Shown here piece by piece: positions 33,905 to 45,101 of a stretch of DNA of 46,053 bases. Origin of the DNA: Catenaria anguillulae PL171 (taxonomy: Eukaryota; Blastocladiomycota; Blastocladiomycetes; Blastocladiales; Catenariaceae); the NCBI GenBank assembly GCA_002102555.1, contig MCFL01000193.1, positions 1 through 46,053 of the forward strand. Direction: 5' to 3'. Position 1 is the first letter of the stretch. Every line of letters begins with the position of its first letter. A program made the translations under genes and the position numbers. Below the pieces are notes generated by a model. The model saw only the letters and a program-made list of their open reading frames with translations. It searched no databases and was not told the DNA's origin.

Positions 33905-36900
33905 ATGCTCCCGTCTTCGTCGGTTGGCGGCGCGTCTTCGACTTCGAGGCGGCGGTCGACGCCATTCGACCTTGCTTCGTCGTCGTCGTCGTCGTCGTCG
34001 TCTTCAAGCAGCGATAGGGAACTCGAACTCGAGGATGGCAGCCGACCGCCATCCTCGGTCACGCCCATACCCATGTCCGGGGCCACAGCGGCGGAAATGG
34101 CGTCTCTGCATAGCACCACTCTGGTCGTCACGCCACCCTCTCCGCTCGCAGACACCCACCCGCACCCTCAGCACCTTGGAACGTCTCCCGGTTCTGCACC
34201 ACCTGTCCCGCCTATCCCTCCGTCGCCATTAGGAGTGGCACCAGTGTCTTCGCCCAGCTGGACCCCTCTCACTCCAACCATGGCCATGTCACCAATACGG
34301 GCAACAACATCTGCTCCACAACAGCCGCAACCACCACCCCGCCCAAGGGCCGCTTCCGATGACCGCCATGAGCACGAAAATGTGGCCCATGCCGTCAACC
34401 TTGCTGTTTCCGATGCTCAGGCTCTCGCACTTGCGCTTCAAGTCGCTGCTGCCGCCGCCAATCCGAATGCCACCACAATGTCGGCCAACACGTCCTCTGG
34501 TGGCGCAGGTGCAACGACCAGCGGCCGCACACCGCCGTCTTCGACGACCATTAGCTCAGCTGCACAGCACATGTCACGATCTTCCTCATCTCTCTCTGGC
34601 GCACTCGCGTCCTCAGGTCAGCTCCCGCACGACCTGCAGCAGACAGGCATTGGGGTTGTTGGGTCCCGCCCATGGAGTATGGCACCGTCAGCAACACGCA
34701 TCGCACCATCAGTATCACCCAGCATCACTACGGCAGCCGCTCGGTCTTCGGCCATCGTCGTACCATATTCGCCCTCAATTTCCGATGGAGACCTTGTGGA
34801 CAAGCCCGGATCTGTCGAAAACCTGCCCACGTCTACACCCGCACTTCCCGCCAGCTCGTCACTTGCTGCATCGGATGCTGCACCACCACCACCGCCACCG
34901 CCACCCGGCATTTCTTCTGCGACGCTTGATCGAGCCGCACAAGCCAAGGCGTACCTGGCCTCACGCTACTCCATGATCATGGCTGACCCTGGCAACTACA
35001 ACCCACTCGCGGCCTTGCGGCGTCGTTTATCGCCCAGCGCTCCCCGCTTCCATGCCCTCCAACCACCCGCCCCCTCATTCCCGTTTGGCCGTCGCACTCG
35101 ATTTTCCGTTTGGGAAATCGACAACCAGGAACTTGCTGACCTCAACACGCCAGAACCACCTCTCCCACCGCCCTCGCCACCTGGTAGCAGCCGCCACTCT
35201 GCCGCCGCAACCAGCCTCGGGTCCGTCCACCCAGGCCCCGGCCCAGGCTCGTCGTCTGCCCACGGCCCGTTCGACTTGCCCCTCTTTCCAATCGCCTCGT
35301 CTGGTGGCGACACGATTGGCTCGTTGCGCTCCACATCCCCGCATCACACATCGCTCCCGCCATCCCATGCTCCGGCCACATCGCCTTCCATCCTCGCCAG
35401 CGTCTTCAGGCGAGGCAGCGACCCAGGTGGCACCGGTGCTTCAGGTCTGCTCCCGCACCCATCTCAGCTGTTACGCCGCGACTCGTCTACGTCGCGCGTC
35501 CCATCCACGTCAGCACTCTCGACAACACCTGGTGGTCCCCGTTCTCGTACGGGCTCGCCCAAGCTGGGCGGCGGCACACCGCACTCGCCGCCTCCGCCGC
35601 CAATCACGTCTGGCGCCTCAGGATACGGCCAGCCGCTCGACCTGGGTGCACCCGCTCTCTTGCCGCCATCCAACTCGGTTGTTGTCGTTGTAAGCGACCC
35701 GGACGTGCACGCATCTGCATCTTCGTCCAACGCCTCGTCCTCATCCTCCGACACTGGCTACCTGGGCATTGATCCAGCAAGCTTGTACTGCGGCTTGGAC
35801 GTGCCGCCCGTGCCCATATCGGCCATTCGCGCGACACTCGCCAACACACTCGTTGTCCCGCCCGTGTTTTCCGCGCACGTATCTGAAATTGATGCGCGCG
35901 CGTTGGCGCTGCTGGAAAGAATTCGCGCGTCCGAGCTTGCAGCAAACGAGATTCGCATGCAGGTTGCGGCCGTGACGAGCGCAAAGGCGCCGCTGGTTGC
36001 GTTCGAGCCAGGTGTTGAGCTCAGTGAGACGGTCCAGGTGTGGAATGGTGCATTGGCGAAGACGGACGAGGTGCTTGTGCGAGCCAGGGACAGGGTGAGA
36101 AAAGTCGAGGCGGTGGGCGAGGAGTTGGTTGGGTTGGTGGAGGATTTGGAGTGGGCTGTTGGCGGCGAGTATTTGCAGACGGTACGCTGCTTCCTGGGAT
36201 TTCTTTTTGTGGGAGTCATGTCTCATCGAAACAAAATGGACCACTTCCACGACTTAGATCAAACGACTTGAAGACTCGGCACAAGGCCGGACCGCGGCCC
36301 GGCGCCGGCGCGACGACACTATGCTCGAAACGGCTTACACGCTGCTCTCGTATCTGCTTGCCGGCCTGGCGCTTATCCTATGGGCCGTGCTGCTTGTGAT
36401 TCGCGCGGTACGCCGCGTGGCCTGGATCACGTCGCTACCTGTTCGCTTTGTGTGGTCCAATGCATCGCGCCTCTTTACTTCGTCGTCATCCCAGCATTCA
36501 CGGGGTCTTGCAGATGACGACCACGACCCGGCCACACCAACGGTCGCCATGGACACTCCCGGTGACGAAGGAGGCTGGGTCACGCGCGTTGTACCGAGCT
36601 CGCTCTCCACCATGGCTGCCGCTGCCGCTGCCAGTGAGCAAGTCATGTATGGGTCTGCTGGCCGTGTGACGGAGCAGATTGAACGGTTCATCAATCCGGA
36701 CGAGTGGAAGGCGAGGATCGAGCAATTGTTTGATGCGCCGTCAACTGCCCGGTCGCCCTCCGTGTCCATGGATCCACCGTCGTCGATTGCCATGGGTAAG
36801 GCGGGAGGCGCAAGTAAAGGACATCGAAGAAATGGCTCGTCGACGAGTAGTCGTGGGGGTAGCAGTAGGGTTGTGAGCACTGCAAATGGACCCGTGGTCA

Positions 36901-37016
36901 GCCTGGGGCGGCCCGTCGCGAGGAGGCGGACACAGGCGGGAAGCGGGTCTGCTTCCAGTCCAAAGGCGCCTCCACCGACAGTCATTGTGACGGCTGCACC
37001 GCAGGGTGGATCTTAA
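33905..37016 (+). CDS. Large Ser/Pro-rich protein with coiled coil and one membrane helix, 1011 aa, two exons
   Basis: Exons are 33905-36181 and 36258-37016 (76-nt intron, GTACGC donor, CTTAG acceptor). The first 620 or so residues are low in complexity: a Ser run coded by a TCG tract (33975-34005), many Pro/Ser segments and a Pro run (PPPPPPPPG). A conserved-looking part begins near residue 640 (PPVPISAIRATLANTLVVPP). A helical region with heptad-like spacing follows (IDARALALLERIRASELAANEI, DEVLVRARDRVRKVEAVGEEL). Straight after the junction (IKRLEDSAQGRTAARRRRDD) lies a membrane helix near 784-805 (LLSYLLAGLALILWAVLLVI), then a basic flank and a Ser-rich tail of about 200 residues. I do not recognise the family. 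It looks like a coiled-coil protein anchored near its C-terminus in an internal membrane; that location is inference. Confidence 0.8.
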
Positions 37017-37176
37017 TTGTGCTTTATCCCAAGTCGCCTTTTACAAACCACCACATCATGGGCTTGCGCCACATTGCATTGTACAAACGATACATGTATA
37101 CAAAACCATTCCTCCACTATCAATTCTGCTTGAGATCCGACCTGGGATCCCTTTGATCCTCTGTATGTAGGTCGCC

Positions 37177-37575
37177 TTAATCGAGCCTTGGTCGCTTGTG
37201 CGTTGCCGCCGGGGAAGCTCGTGCATCTGGAGCACCCAAGGCACTGGCAGGTAGCGTGTGCTTGTCATCAATATCATCCTCTTGGTCTTCAACTTCCTCT
37301 TCTTCCTGATCCTCGTCGTCCCCACCCTGCCGATCTTTACTGTTCACCTTGCTATTGCCGGCAGCAGACGACGACTGGGCGTCCAAATGCAACAAGGCCG
37401 TGAGCTGCGTATTGATGTCGGCTTGGAGCTGTGCGAGTGCCGGGATGAAGGCGTGCATGATGTTTGCGTTTGCTGCGGGGGCAGCGACTTGGGCTGAGGC
37501 GAGCAGTGTCGGCGAGGTGTCTGGTGAGGCAGAGGAGGTGAAAGTGGCTGAGAGAGTGATTGATGCGGACGACAT
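37177..37575 (-). CDS. Small acidic-tailed protein, Gon7-like candidate (KEOPS subunit), 132 aa
   Basis: A single-exon frame with an ATG start. The N-terminal half (SITLSATFTSSASPDTSPT, then AFIPALAQLQADINTQLTAL) resembles fungal Gon7 in having a short beta-like start and one helix of the type LQxxINxxLT. The second half is a long acidic run (DDEDQEEEEVEDQEDDIDD) and the end is KRPRLD. Human GON7 likewise has an acidic DDEDD run followed by NID and a C-terminal AKRPK. KEOPS makes the t6A modification on tRNAs reading ANN codons. Gon7 proteins are tiny and poorly conserved, so this is a pattern-level suggestion. It starts head-to-head with the Cache sensor gene (450 bp apart) and ends 160 bp from the end of the preceding gene. 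Confidence 0.55.
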   Translation of the reverse strand: MSSASITLSATFTSSASPDTSPTLLASAQVAAPAANANIMHAFIPALAQLQADINTQLTALLHLDAQSSSAAGNSKVNSKDRQGGDDEDQEEEEVEDQEDDIDDKHTLPASALGAPDARASPAATHKRPRLD

Positions 37576-38024
37576 AGTGATGCTTTGGGTTGGTTTCTGG
37601 AGTGCGTTGGGTTGTATTCGTTCGGTGGACCCTGGGGTGCTGGCTTTACATTACGTGTGATTTCAAGGAATGAAGGCAGTCGATCTGCCACGCTCGCGCA
37701 GCCACCCACGTCAAGTTGGCGCGTCAGTGTCCCTCCGATTGGTTGTCTCTTCACGTTTCCCATCCCGGATTCATACTGTCCGACAAGAAGGAGACTTTTG
37801 CGGTCCTGGGCAGATCCAACCGGATATCTGCTGCGCTGTGATGGTCCATTTCCCGTCCCGCAGTAGCAGGGCACCTTCATCGTGCTCCTGCCACTGGCAA
37901 CTCGTTGCAAGCACGAAACAGATTCCCATACTCGTCATAACTCACCCTCGGCTTGAGTTGAGGGCCTTCCATCCGTCCCATGAAACTGTTTGCAATAAGT
38001 CCGAGTCCTTGAACTGACGCTCAA
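37576..38024. promoter_or_regulatory. Shared head-to-head promoter region
   Basis: About 450 bp separate the divergent ATGs of the Gon7-like gene (minus) and the Cache sensor gene (plus). No coding frame or clear core-promoter motif was identified. Confidence 0.35.
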
Positions 38025-39872
38025 ATGACCAACGATCACTCGAACCACACCAAGTCGACCGACGTCAGAGACGCCGCAGCTCGACGGTCCGCGCCTCAGC
38101 TTGGCATCGTGGAAGGGAATGGGTCAACAACAGAAGGCACAAATGACTCCAAGCACCCGACATCATCCTCCAGTATCAAGGATAGAACGGAAGGCAAGAA
38201 GCGCAAGGGCCGCGGCCAAGTCGCATTTGACGGTAGCTGTCGTCTTGCCCACTCTCGTCAATCGCAGGATCCCTGTTCCTAATGTCGTACCCGACTCTGC
38301 CAAACATTCATAGACATGCCGGCTGAAGTGTCCCTCCCCTATGCCGCGCGGCCGTCGATCCGCATTTCGTTTTGCCTCACATCGCTCGTGCTTACCGTGG
38401 TCTCGTCCGTCCTCATGTGGCTCGCTGTCCGCACCCCGGGCGAATCCGCACTCTTGGATCAAGCCCTTGCACAGGCCCATTGGCGCATTGATCACGTCGA
38501 GTCGTCGATTGGCCACTTGCTTTATGGCATGCGCCAGGCAGCTCTCGAGCATCTTGCTTGGTACACACAAGCGTCACCCAGCAATCCGTTTGGCAATGCA
38601 CACACGGATCTCCTGTCACGAGTTGTCAGCTTGGACGCGATCGCGTCCATGTCGGCCGTTGCTGGATCGCAGGTGGTTGGATATTATGCGACGCAGCGGC
38701 AGGGAAGAGATCGCACCGGGTTGGCCATGTACCGGGTCGCCAGTCAGATCCGGAACGAGTGGAATCTGGACGCAAGTGGGAACCCAGCCACCGTGATCAT
38801 AGGGTCGCTGAGCTATGTCTTGCAGCAGCAGCCGTGGTGGCAGTCCACTATGGACCAGCTGAAAACAAGATCAGGACAACCAGGCGCGGAAGTGACCTGG
38901 CAGAGCAGCTTGGCTGGCAATATGACGACAACGTTTGCTTGGACAACCATGCAAGTCACATCCACCAATGACTGGCTTGTTCTTGCCGCACAATCACCCA
39001 TCGCACCACCAGACGTGTCGGATGGGAGCAATGTCACTGTGCTCGTGGCCACAGACTACGCCATGCTGTCGGCGGCGCTCAGCAAAGGATTGGGCACGAT
39101 TGCGGGCGAGGACACATTTGGGTCGCTAGATTATGAGGCATTTATCGTGGACGCTGGATCTTTGGACGTGATTGCAGCCTCATCGCCAATGACGTTGCGT
39201 CTTGCATCTCTCCGTTTCCCACTCGCACAAGTTGCCACCACCGCGGGCGTTGATCCGGCTCTCAAGGCGTTTGCTGCCAAGGCCGTCGCTGCACCGGATA
39301 CAGTGCCGCTTGTCCACGACGCGTCTTGGACGATATCCGTATCTTCTGACTCGTACACGGCCACATCGTCCATGTCGGGCCTGGCATACCGCTACTTTGT
39401 CCGCAACGTCTTTAAACCTTCATCTTCAACCTCTGCAGTACAGCCCACCACTTTTGCCACGCCCGGTTCCCACGGGTGGCCGGCCAACTGGTACCTCGTG
39501 GTGGCCGTACCAGCTTCGAGCATTGACGATGTTGTCCCGTCCGTTCGTGGGTCGCTCTTTGTCCTGTTTTCCATTATTTGGGGCGTCATTTCCGCAGTCT
39601 CTCTGTGCGTCGTTCTTCCCACGGCCAGATCGCTTAGCAAGCTAGCTCGCGGTGCGCTCATGTTGGCTGCAGGATCCAACCCGGATGTGGATATGGTGCT
39701 GACGCCACATGGTGGGGACGCTGGCAAGCGTGTGCCGAGGGAGGCAGTTGATTTGGAGGGCGCGGTAGCGTTGCTGGTAGGACAGGTTTCGTTTCGTGAG
39801 TTCTTTTTCAAATGGCGAAAGGCGAAAGGCAACGGCAAGAAGGGCGGTGCGGCTCCGGGTGGTGGAGCTTGA
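38025..39872 (+). CDS. Double-pass membrane sensor with Cache-like extracellular domain, 588 aa, two exons
   Basis: Exons are 38025-38232 and 38314-39872. The 81-nt intron (donor GTAGCT, branch CCTAAT, acceptor CATAG) joins in frame and gives a 69-residue basic, Ser-rich cytoplasmic start. A first membrane helix lies at about 86-108 (FCLTSLVLTVVSSVLMWLAV). Then come some 370 extracellular residues, and a second helix at about 482-504 (SLFVLFSIIWGVISAVSLCV). The outer part has the layout of a double Cache sensor: a long first helix (ALAQAHWRIDHVESSIGHLL), WWQSTMDQLK, and VLVATDYAMLSAALSK. After helix 2 a HAMP-like stretch (PTARSLSKLARGALMLAA) leads to a short basic tail ending GKKGG. There is no kinase, cyclase or methyl-accepting domain. 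It may pair with a separate effector or have lost its own. The ligand is unknown; Cache domains often bind small metabolites. Confidence 0.75.
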
Positions 39873-40058
39873 ACACTCTTCTTGCATGGAGCGCTCGAGT
39901 CATCACCGTGAGCCCGGTGGTCGTTTCCATATTACTTTCAAAACCATGGAAATATACGGGTAGTTTTGTGCAGCGGGCAAATCAGGGCACAGTGGGTGAT
40001 ACGTTTATAATCGTGTGTGTACAAAAAGGAAGGGAACGTGGTGGCAACCAACAAATCA

Positions 40059-40994
40059 TCATGCCTCCATGGCATCGTCATCACTCTCCTCCTCGTCACT
40101 TGCCGAGGCCTCGCGCATCTCGGCATCCTCATCGCTTTCGTCATCGCTCTCCTGGACCTCAGCGACCATCTCTTCCCACATCTTTTGCCTCTTGCTCATC
40201 TTGCTGCCCGGCGCCTTGCCCTCCTTGAGCTTTGCCTTTTCGGCCGCCTCCAACTGCGCATCGCTCGCCACCTTGGGCAACGCATTGTAAAACGGCAGCG
40301 CCGGTGTACCCTGCATCCGGAATGCAAGCGTCTGCACGCACTCGAAGCCATTGCACCGCTTGGGAAGAGCGGCCGTCAATGCGCTCACGGCATCCATGGC
40401 ATTTGCCACAATGTGCTCTGGCTGCATACCTACAACTTGCCCAACGTGCACGTCCGTCATGGTGCCCGTGGGCACCGAGTAGTAGCTCGACTGCAACGCC
40501 AAGTTGATTTTCGCCTGCGTGAGCTTGGCCACGTTGACGGGCACGGGCAGCTTGCGCGGTGTCATGAACCGCTTGCCCAGGGCCTTGGTCAGCATGGGCA
40601 CGATTCGGTCGTCGGCGAGGAACACATCAAACTCCTTTGCCAGGTCGCGCTTGGCCTCATATGTGGCATACTTTGTGCGGAGCTTGGAGATGCCCAGAAC
40701 CTTGGACACCTTGACGCCGCGCGCAGCAAGGAGCTGCTTGATGTCGGATTGCGGGTCCTTGACCAAAAGGCACACGGTGGGACCACCCGCGGTGCCGACC
40801 GGCGCGCGGTAGGCGTGGGAAAGGCGCACAAAGCGGTGCTTGCCAGGTTTTGCACGCGGGATCTTGGACAGCGACACGACAAGGTGGATTGCGCCTTCGT
40901 CTTCAATCAGCTCAGAGTCGGCTTTGGTGTCATGGTACTTGGCAAGGGCGGAAATGGCCTTGAGGGCGTGCGGTTGCGAGATGGCGGTCGTCAT
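40059..40994 (-). CDS. RSL1D1: Ribosomal L1-domain protein of ribosome biogenesis (RSL1D1/Utp30/Cic1 type), 311 aa
   Basis: A single-exon frame ending in an acidic Ser/Asp/Glu tail, typical of nucleolar factors. The L1-like fold spans about residues 15-235: KAISALAKYHDTK, CLLVKDPQSDIKQLLAARG, KVSKVLGISKLRTKYATYEAK, FDVFLADDRIVPMLTKALGK, RKLPVPVNVAK, and the GTMTDVHVGQVVGMQPEHIV region. The helix near the end (KMSKRQKMWEEMVAEVQ) and the acidic tail match RSL1D1, Utp30 and Cic1 and not the cytosolic ribosomal protein L10a. Such proteins act in pre-ribosome assembly in the nucleolus. The ATG at 40994 was chosen because upstream in-frame codons lack an ATG. The gene ends 186 bp from the convergent Cache sensor gene. 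Which of the fungal paralogues it corresponds to cannot be told by eye. Confidence 0.9.
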   Translation of the reverse strand: MTTAISQPHALKAISALAKYHDTKADSELIEDEGAIHLVVSLSKIPRAKPGKHRFVRLSHAYRAPVGTAGGPTVCLLVKDPQSDIKQLLAARGVKVSKVLGISKLRTKYATYEAKRDLAKEFDVFLADDRIVPMLTKALGKRFMTPRKLPVPVNVAKLTQAKINLALQSSYYSVPTGTMTDVHVGQVVGMQPEHIVANAMDAVSALTAALPKRCNGFECVQTLAFRMQGTPALPFYNALPKVASDAQLEAAEKAKLKEGKAPGSKMSKRQKMWEEMVAEVQESDDESDEDAEMREASASDEEESDDDAMEA

Positions 40995-41529
40995 GATCGG
41001 CTTCGTTTCAGTTCGGAGAAGGGTTGGTGGTACGATTGACGGTGGGGACGGGATATGCAATGCGTTTTGTGATTTCGTGGCGATGGTCTGCTTTGATACA
41101 TGTCCCGTGAAGACCAAAAGGCAGACATTCGACACGAAAGCCTTGGAGCTTGTGCTGAGCGCCAGCCAAACGACATGGTCTGCATTCAAGGTCACGTGAT
41201 CTCAAATGATGTGTTCACTTGCTCTGGGCCGCGTTCAGTGCGGCCACCTCGTTTGTTGTTTTCACTTTGAAGGGCATGAGGTCTATTTGCTCACCTTCTA
41301 TTCTTATCTGACCCTCGTCATCCCTCATCCACGTGGACATGTCCAGCCGACACAAACAAGGGATACATGATACCTATGCGGGTTTGCATCGAAAGCCAGA
41401 GACTGAATAAGATGTGGTGGGCTTTTGATCCAGGGAAGGGTTACCTGACAGGATGTACAGGCACAAATCGGATGTTCGAGTAACGCATTGCGGAAAGATT
41501 TTGTTTTCCTTTCGTGAAACCAAGAATGC
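40995..41529. other. Upstream flank of the L1-domain gene
   Basis: Contains the promoter of the L1-domain gene. No supported coding frame or RNA gene was seen. Confidence 0.4.
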
Positions 41530-44080
41530 ATGATGTCGTATCAATCAATCCACATGTCCGTGCGAACAGTTCATTGCCAGTGCATCTGAAAGCAGCCGCC
41601 ACATGTTCGCGGCTATGCCTGTCTTCGCAATCGACCACAAGATACACGAAAATTCCCCATTGCAGTCGCATGTGGCGACACTTTATGCACTCGAGCTGGA
41701 TGAGATAACTTTTCCATCATGGATGTAAGTTCGTCGCCTAACCCACGATGGAGTCACCATGGTCATGGCAGGACCAGCAAAGTAGGGTCCCATTCCGAGC
41801 CACGGGCGGCCACGACCTCACTTGGTCGAAAAGGTATTGGGCAACCGACAGGGAGCGATTCACGAACAGAATTTGGACTGTCTTACCTGCTCACCCGGCC
41901 TCACGAGATGGGTATCCCAGTACTTCACGACAGCCATCGTTGCGTCGGCCGCAAACGCTCAAAACATGGGAACCGGCGTCGATCGCCGTCAAGACGCTCT
42001 GTCCGAACCTCAGTCAAGTTATTGATCGCCATTCTAATTGGTAGCATGGTAACAATTGTTCTCGGCCTCAAGGCAAAGATTGCATTCGAATGGTTGCTCA
42101 TGATTGCCATCTTTGTCACGTTGAGTGCACTTGTGGTTTTGAACTTCACAGCCGACACGCTCTATCAATGTACGCATTTACTCGCGCTCGTTTGTTACTC
42201 GGAGCTCGGTCGATTTTTGACGTGCAACTTGATGGTAACCTTAGGTGCTCGACATTTGTGCCTGACAACATGTGTGACGCAGCGACCCTCAGCAATTGAA
42301 GGCGGTACAGGACAGGAAGGCCATCGCGATGGGACAGGCGGACATTCCGAAAAACGTTCAGAGGATCACATAAACAAGGAGCGAAAAAGAACAGCCAATC
42401 CTGTGGTCCGTCCTCTTACTCATTACCTGCTCGTGTTGTCGAACCGAGCTATCACTAACTGATCAGAAGGCCAACGTTCGGACAGCCAACCATCATTCAA
42501 ACAAGTGAGATGGCCAACAGTCTATCCTCAACCGAATTGGACGACTGGTAGTCACCCCAGGGTGAGCTCATCGGGTCGGCGCCATGGATCGGACCAGCTT
42601 ACGATCGAATCCTCATCACAACCTCATGCACGACCGATGCATCGCATTCCTCGGTTTCAAGCAGAGCCGGAAGCACAAAGAACACTTCATCATCTTCAAG
42701 TGGGGCGTACTGAAAAGCAGAGTGCGCTGGCTGTTCGCTCACCCGCGGCCACTCGGTCGAGCACTCTGGTCTCGAAACGGCACCAGCAGAAGCGCATCAG
42801 CGCTGGGAGCCGTGTGCAGCAGGATGGTCAATTTCGTGCCAGGCCCATCTTTCAGGGAATGGTGGGAATGAGCGCGGTCGATCGCAAAGGAAGGGGCATT
42901 CGTTACCAGAAATCACAAACGAACCAGCGCCCACTTCTCTACCAAAGATGTTGGCGCAAGGCGCCAGTTCATCGACACCAGAGACAAGTAGCGAAGCGGG
43001 CACCCTGCCTCGCCCGAGGGTCCCGGACGCGTCGGCGGATGCAGCATGCTGTCGATTTCAGATACAATGCGGACAACCGCGGCGCTCAATCCGTCGCCAC
43101 GATGGACATCATGACTGCTCTGGGTCAAACTCGACCACATCTACAGTGTCGTCATGCACAGCACCAAAGACGGTTGCCACTGGCACCAGCACGGGTCTAT
43201 CGACATGTCCCCTCGACAATCGATTGGTCCACATCTTCTCGAGCAAGGACCGTCAGTGCAACCACGTCGCACCATTATCAATGCACAGTGAAGCCCCAGA
43301 CGTGACTGCGCCGAGCATTCCATCCATTAAACGCCGTGCGGATCAATTGCCGTCACAGCAGGCGAAAAATCTTACCCTCCCTCGGCATGTATGACTCTGT
43401 GGAGTTTCGGCCCGTGTCTACCACAACCAGTGCCCGCCACGGAACGGCCGTCAGCTCAGCCGACAATTTTGCTTCTTCTTCGTTTCCAACCAGTCACCTA
43501 CTGCGCCGCTGTTATCTCCTCGTCTTCATCATCGTTCGCACAATGCACCGAACACATCACTGGGCTCGTCGTCCAATCCTACGACTGGCCACCAAATCCA
43601 CACGCCCATCACGCCTCGTCTCACACGCACCCGTCCAAAACCCAGTCTGAGCCTTCGTCCGTCGCGGAAGTGTGTATGGCTCGCGGTACCTAGCTGCCCA
43701 TGCCGTCACGTCGTTCGCTCAACGGATCATGTCTAGCACATCCGTGCTGGGAGGTATTGCAGACTTGTTTTACCCGGTCGCGGGGAGGGTGCGCCAATGT
43801 TGAGCCGAACAGCAGAAAATGCCATCAGTTTGGGTAAGTTTCGGGATCGGAATCAATGTGTCGAGTGAAGAAGGCGGGTTGGAGGGGGTAGAGGGGTTGC
43901 CGGCTCAGAGAGGACGGCGGTATCAATGGGTCCGTTGGAGGGGCCAGTGGGAATGGTGGCAATCGAAGCGGGCCGGGAAGTATTGGCAGCATGGTGAGCT
44001 TGGTTGCAAAGAAGCTCAAGGAGCACGTGTCTATGAAGAGTCCGCGTGCGGGCACAAGCACCGATGCAAGTGGGTAGCAT
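41530..44080 (+). pseudogene. Poorly preserved multi-pass membrane-protein gene
   Basis: Coding-like segments run along the plus strand, but I cannot link them in one frame. A first segment ends ATLYALELDEITFPSW, followed by a textbook intron at 41725-41771 (GTAAGT, CCTAACCC, GGCAG). Two adjacent hydrophobic helices follow at about 42017-42150 (VKLLIAILIGSMVTIVLGL and WLLMIAIFVTLSALVVLNF). A second intron is plausible at 42170-42244 (GTACGC to CCTTAG). Beyond it, KAVQDRKAIAMGQADIPKN is readable in another frame, preceded by a TGA where the frames change. Downstream stretches (42950-43650) are Ser/Thr/Pro-rich in shifting frames. A Gly/Ser-rich end (about 43930-44080) runs to a TAG. The family is not recognised. 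It is either a decayed gene or one whose exons I failed to place. Confidence 0.35.
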
Positions 44081-45101
44081 TCATCCACTTTACTGTATGG
44101 AATGTGAAAAAAAAAAAAAGACAAATGGCACAGTCAGATCGTCCTCGCTGGCATGAAAGCAGAAGATACAACAAGAATGAAGGAAAGGCGCCCTTCGCCT
44201 GCAAGTAACTTCAGTATTGTGCCGATGTCTCACGTTGCGAGAAGCCAATGAATCGTGATCGCGACAGATCATGCATCCCAGATAAGGTCCACAACTAAGA
44301 CGAACCTGCAGCTCGCCCCTGTTGGCACCTGCGTGCAAATAACACTCTGGAAAATGCTTGTGCTTGAAGCGTCTCTCGAGCAGGCTTGAATGTTTGCTGT
44401 ACATTTCATCAAGTCTCTGCTTCAGCGACCACAGGCATACATGCACCGCCGTTGAATGGAGTGCCAGCGTTTTTCGCTTGCCATAAGTACCTTGTGGACA
44501 GGTGTACATCCGCTGCGACGCCGCCGCACAAGAAGCACTATCACGAGCGTTACATATTCTCAAACTATCGGTGGCGCTCAATATGCTTGAGCCATGACTC
44601 GCAAGACGCCACGACCCATTCGCGCCCAAATCAAACTAGCATGAAGCACGTGTCGACTTGGAGGAGCAACTTCATCAATTAAACCAACAATGGAACAATG
44701 GAGTTATGTAATTTCCTACGCGCAGGCAGTGCGCAGGTGTTTTGCCAGACGTACAACTCATGCCCTCCGGTGGCCAAGTTCTGGCTCATTTACCTGAGAT
44801 GAGGCATCCTAATTGGCGACGCCAAGTCCACATTGGCGAGCTTTATGCATGCCTTGTGAATGTTGGCCGACTCTGTCCACAGCTTCAATCCCCCACGGTT
44901 AAAAACGAGGCGAAAAGAGCGAACTCAATCCGTCCAAAAGTATAAAGCTTGCCAATGCCCACCAGGCACATCCACCCCTGATACTGGTATGCTGACCCAC
45001 AGATCCCCCACATCTTCGTCCAAAGCGCTCCCGCCGTCTCCATTCGGCATCGGTTATCGCAACATCCACACATAGACTTCTTACCCGCGCGTCTTACTTA
45101 C
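44081..45101. other. Intergenic region, no supported gene
   Basis: A minus-strand frame (44090-44629) has some Cys and His but no ATG start and no family match. An A-run lies at about 44107-44119. Nothing else was recognised upstream of the secreted lectin-like gene. Confidence 0.4.

Noticed and set aside
34359-34976. A 205-codon frame inside the Ser/Pro-rich membrane-protein gene
   Set aside because: An out-of-frame reading of the same low-complexity exon.
40017-41039. A 340-codon plus-strand frame opposite the L1-domain gene
   Set aside because: Antisense shadow caused by high GC and codon bias; the minus strand carries the recognisable L1 fold and acidic tail.
44090-44629. A 179-codon Cys/His-containing minus-strand frame
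   Set aside because: It has no ATG at its start, and the Cys and His do not form a spaced finger pattern.
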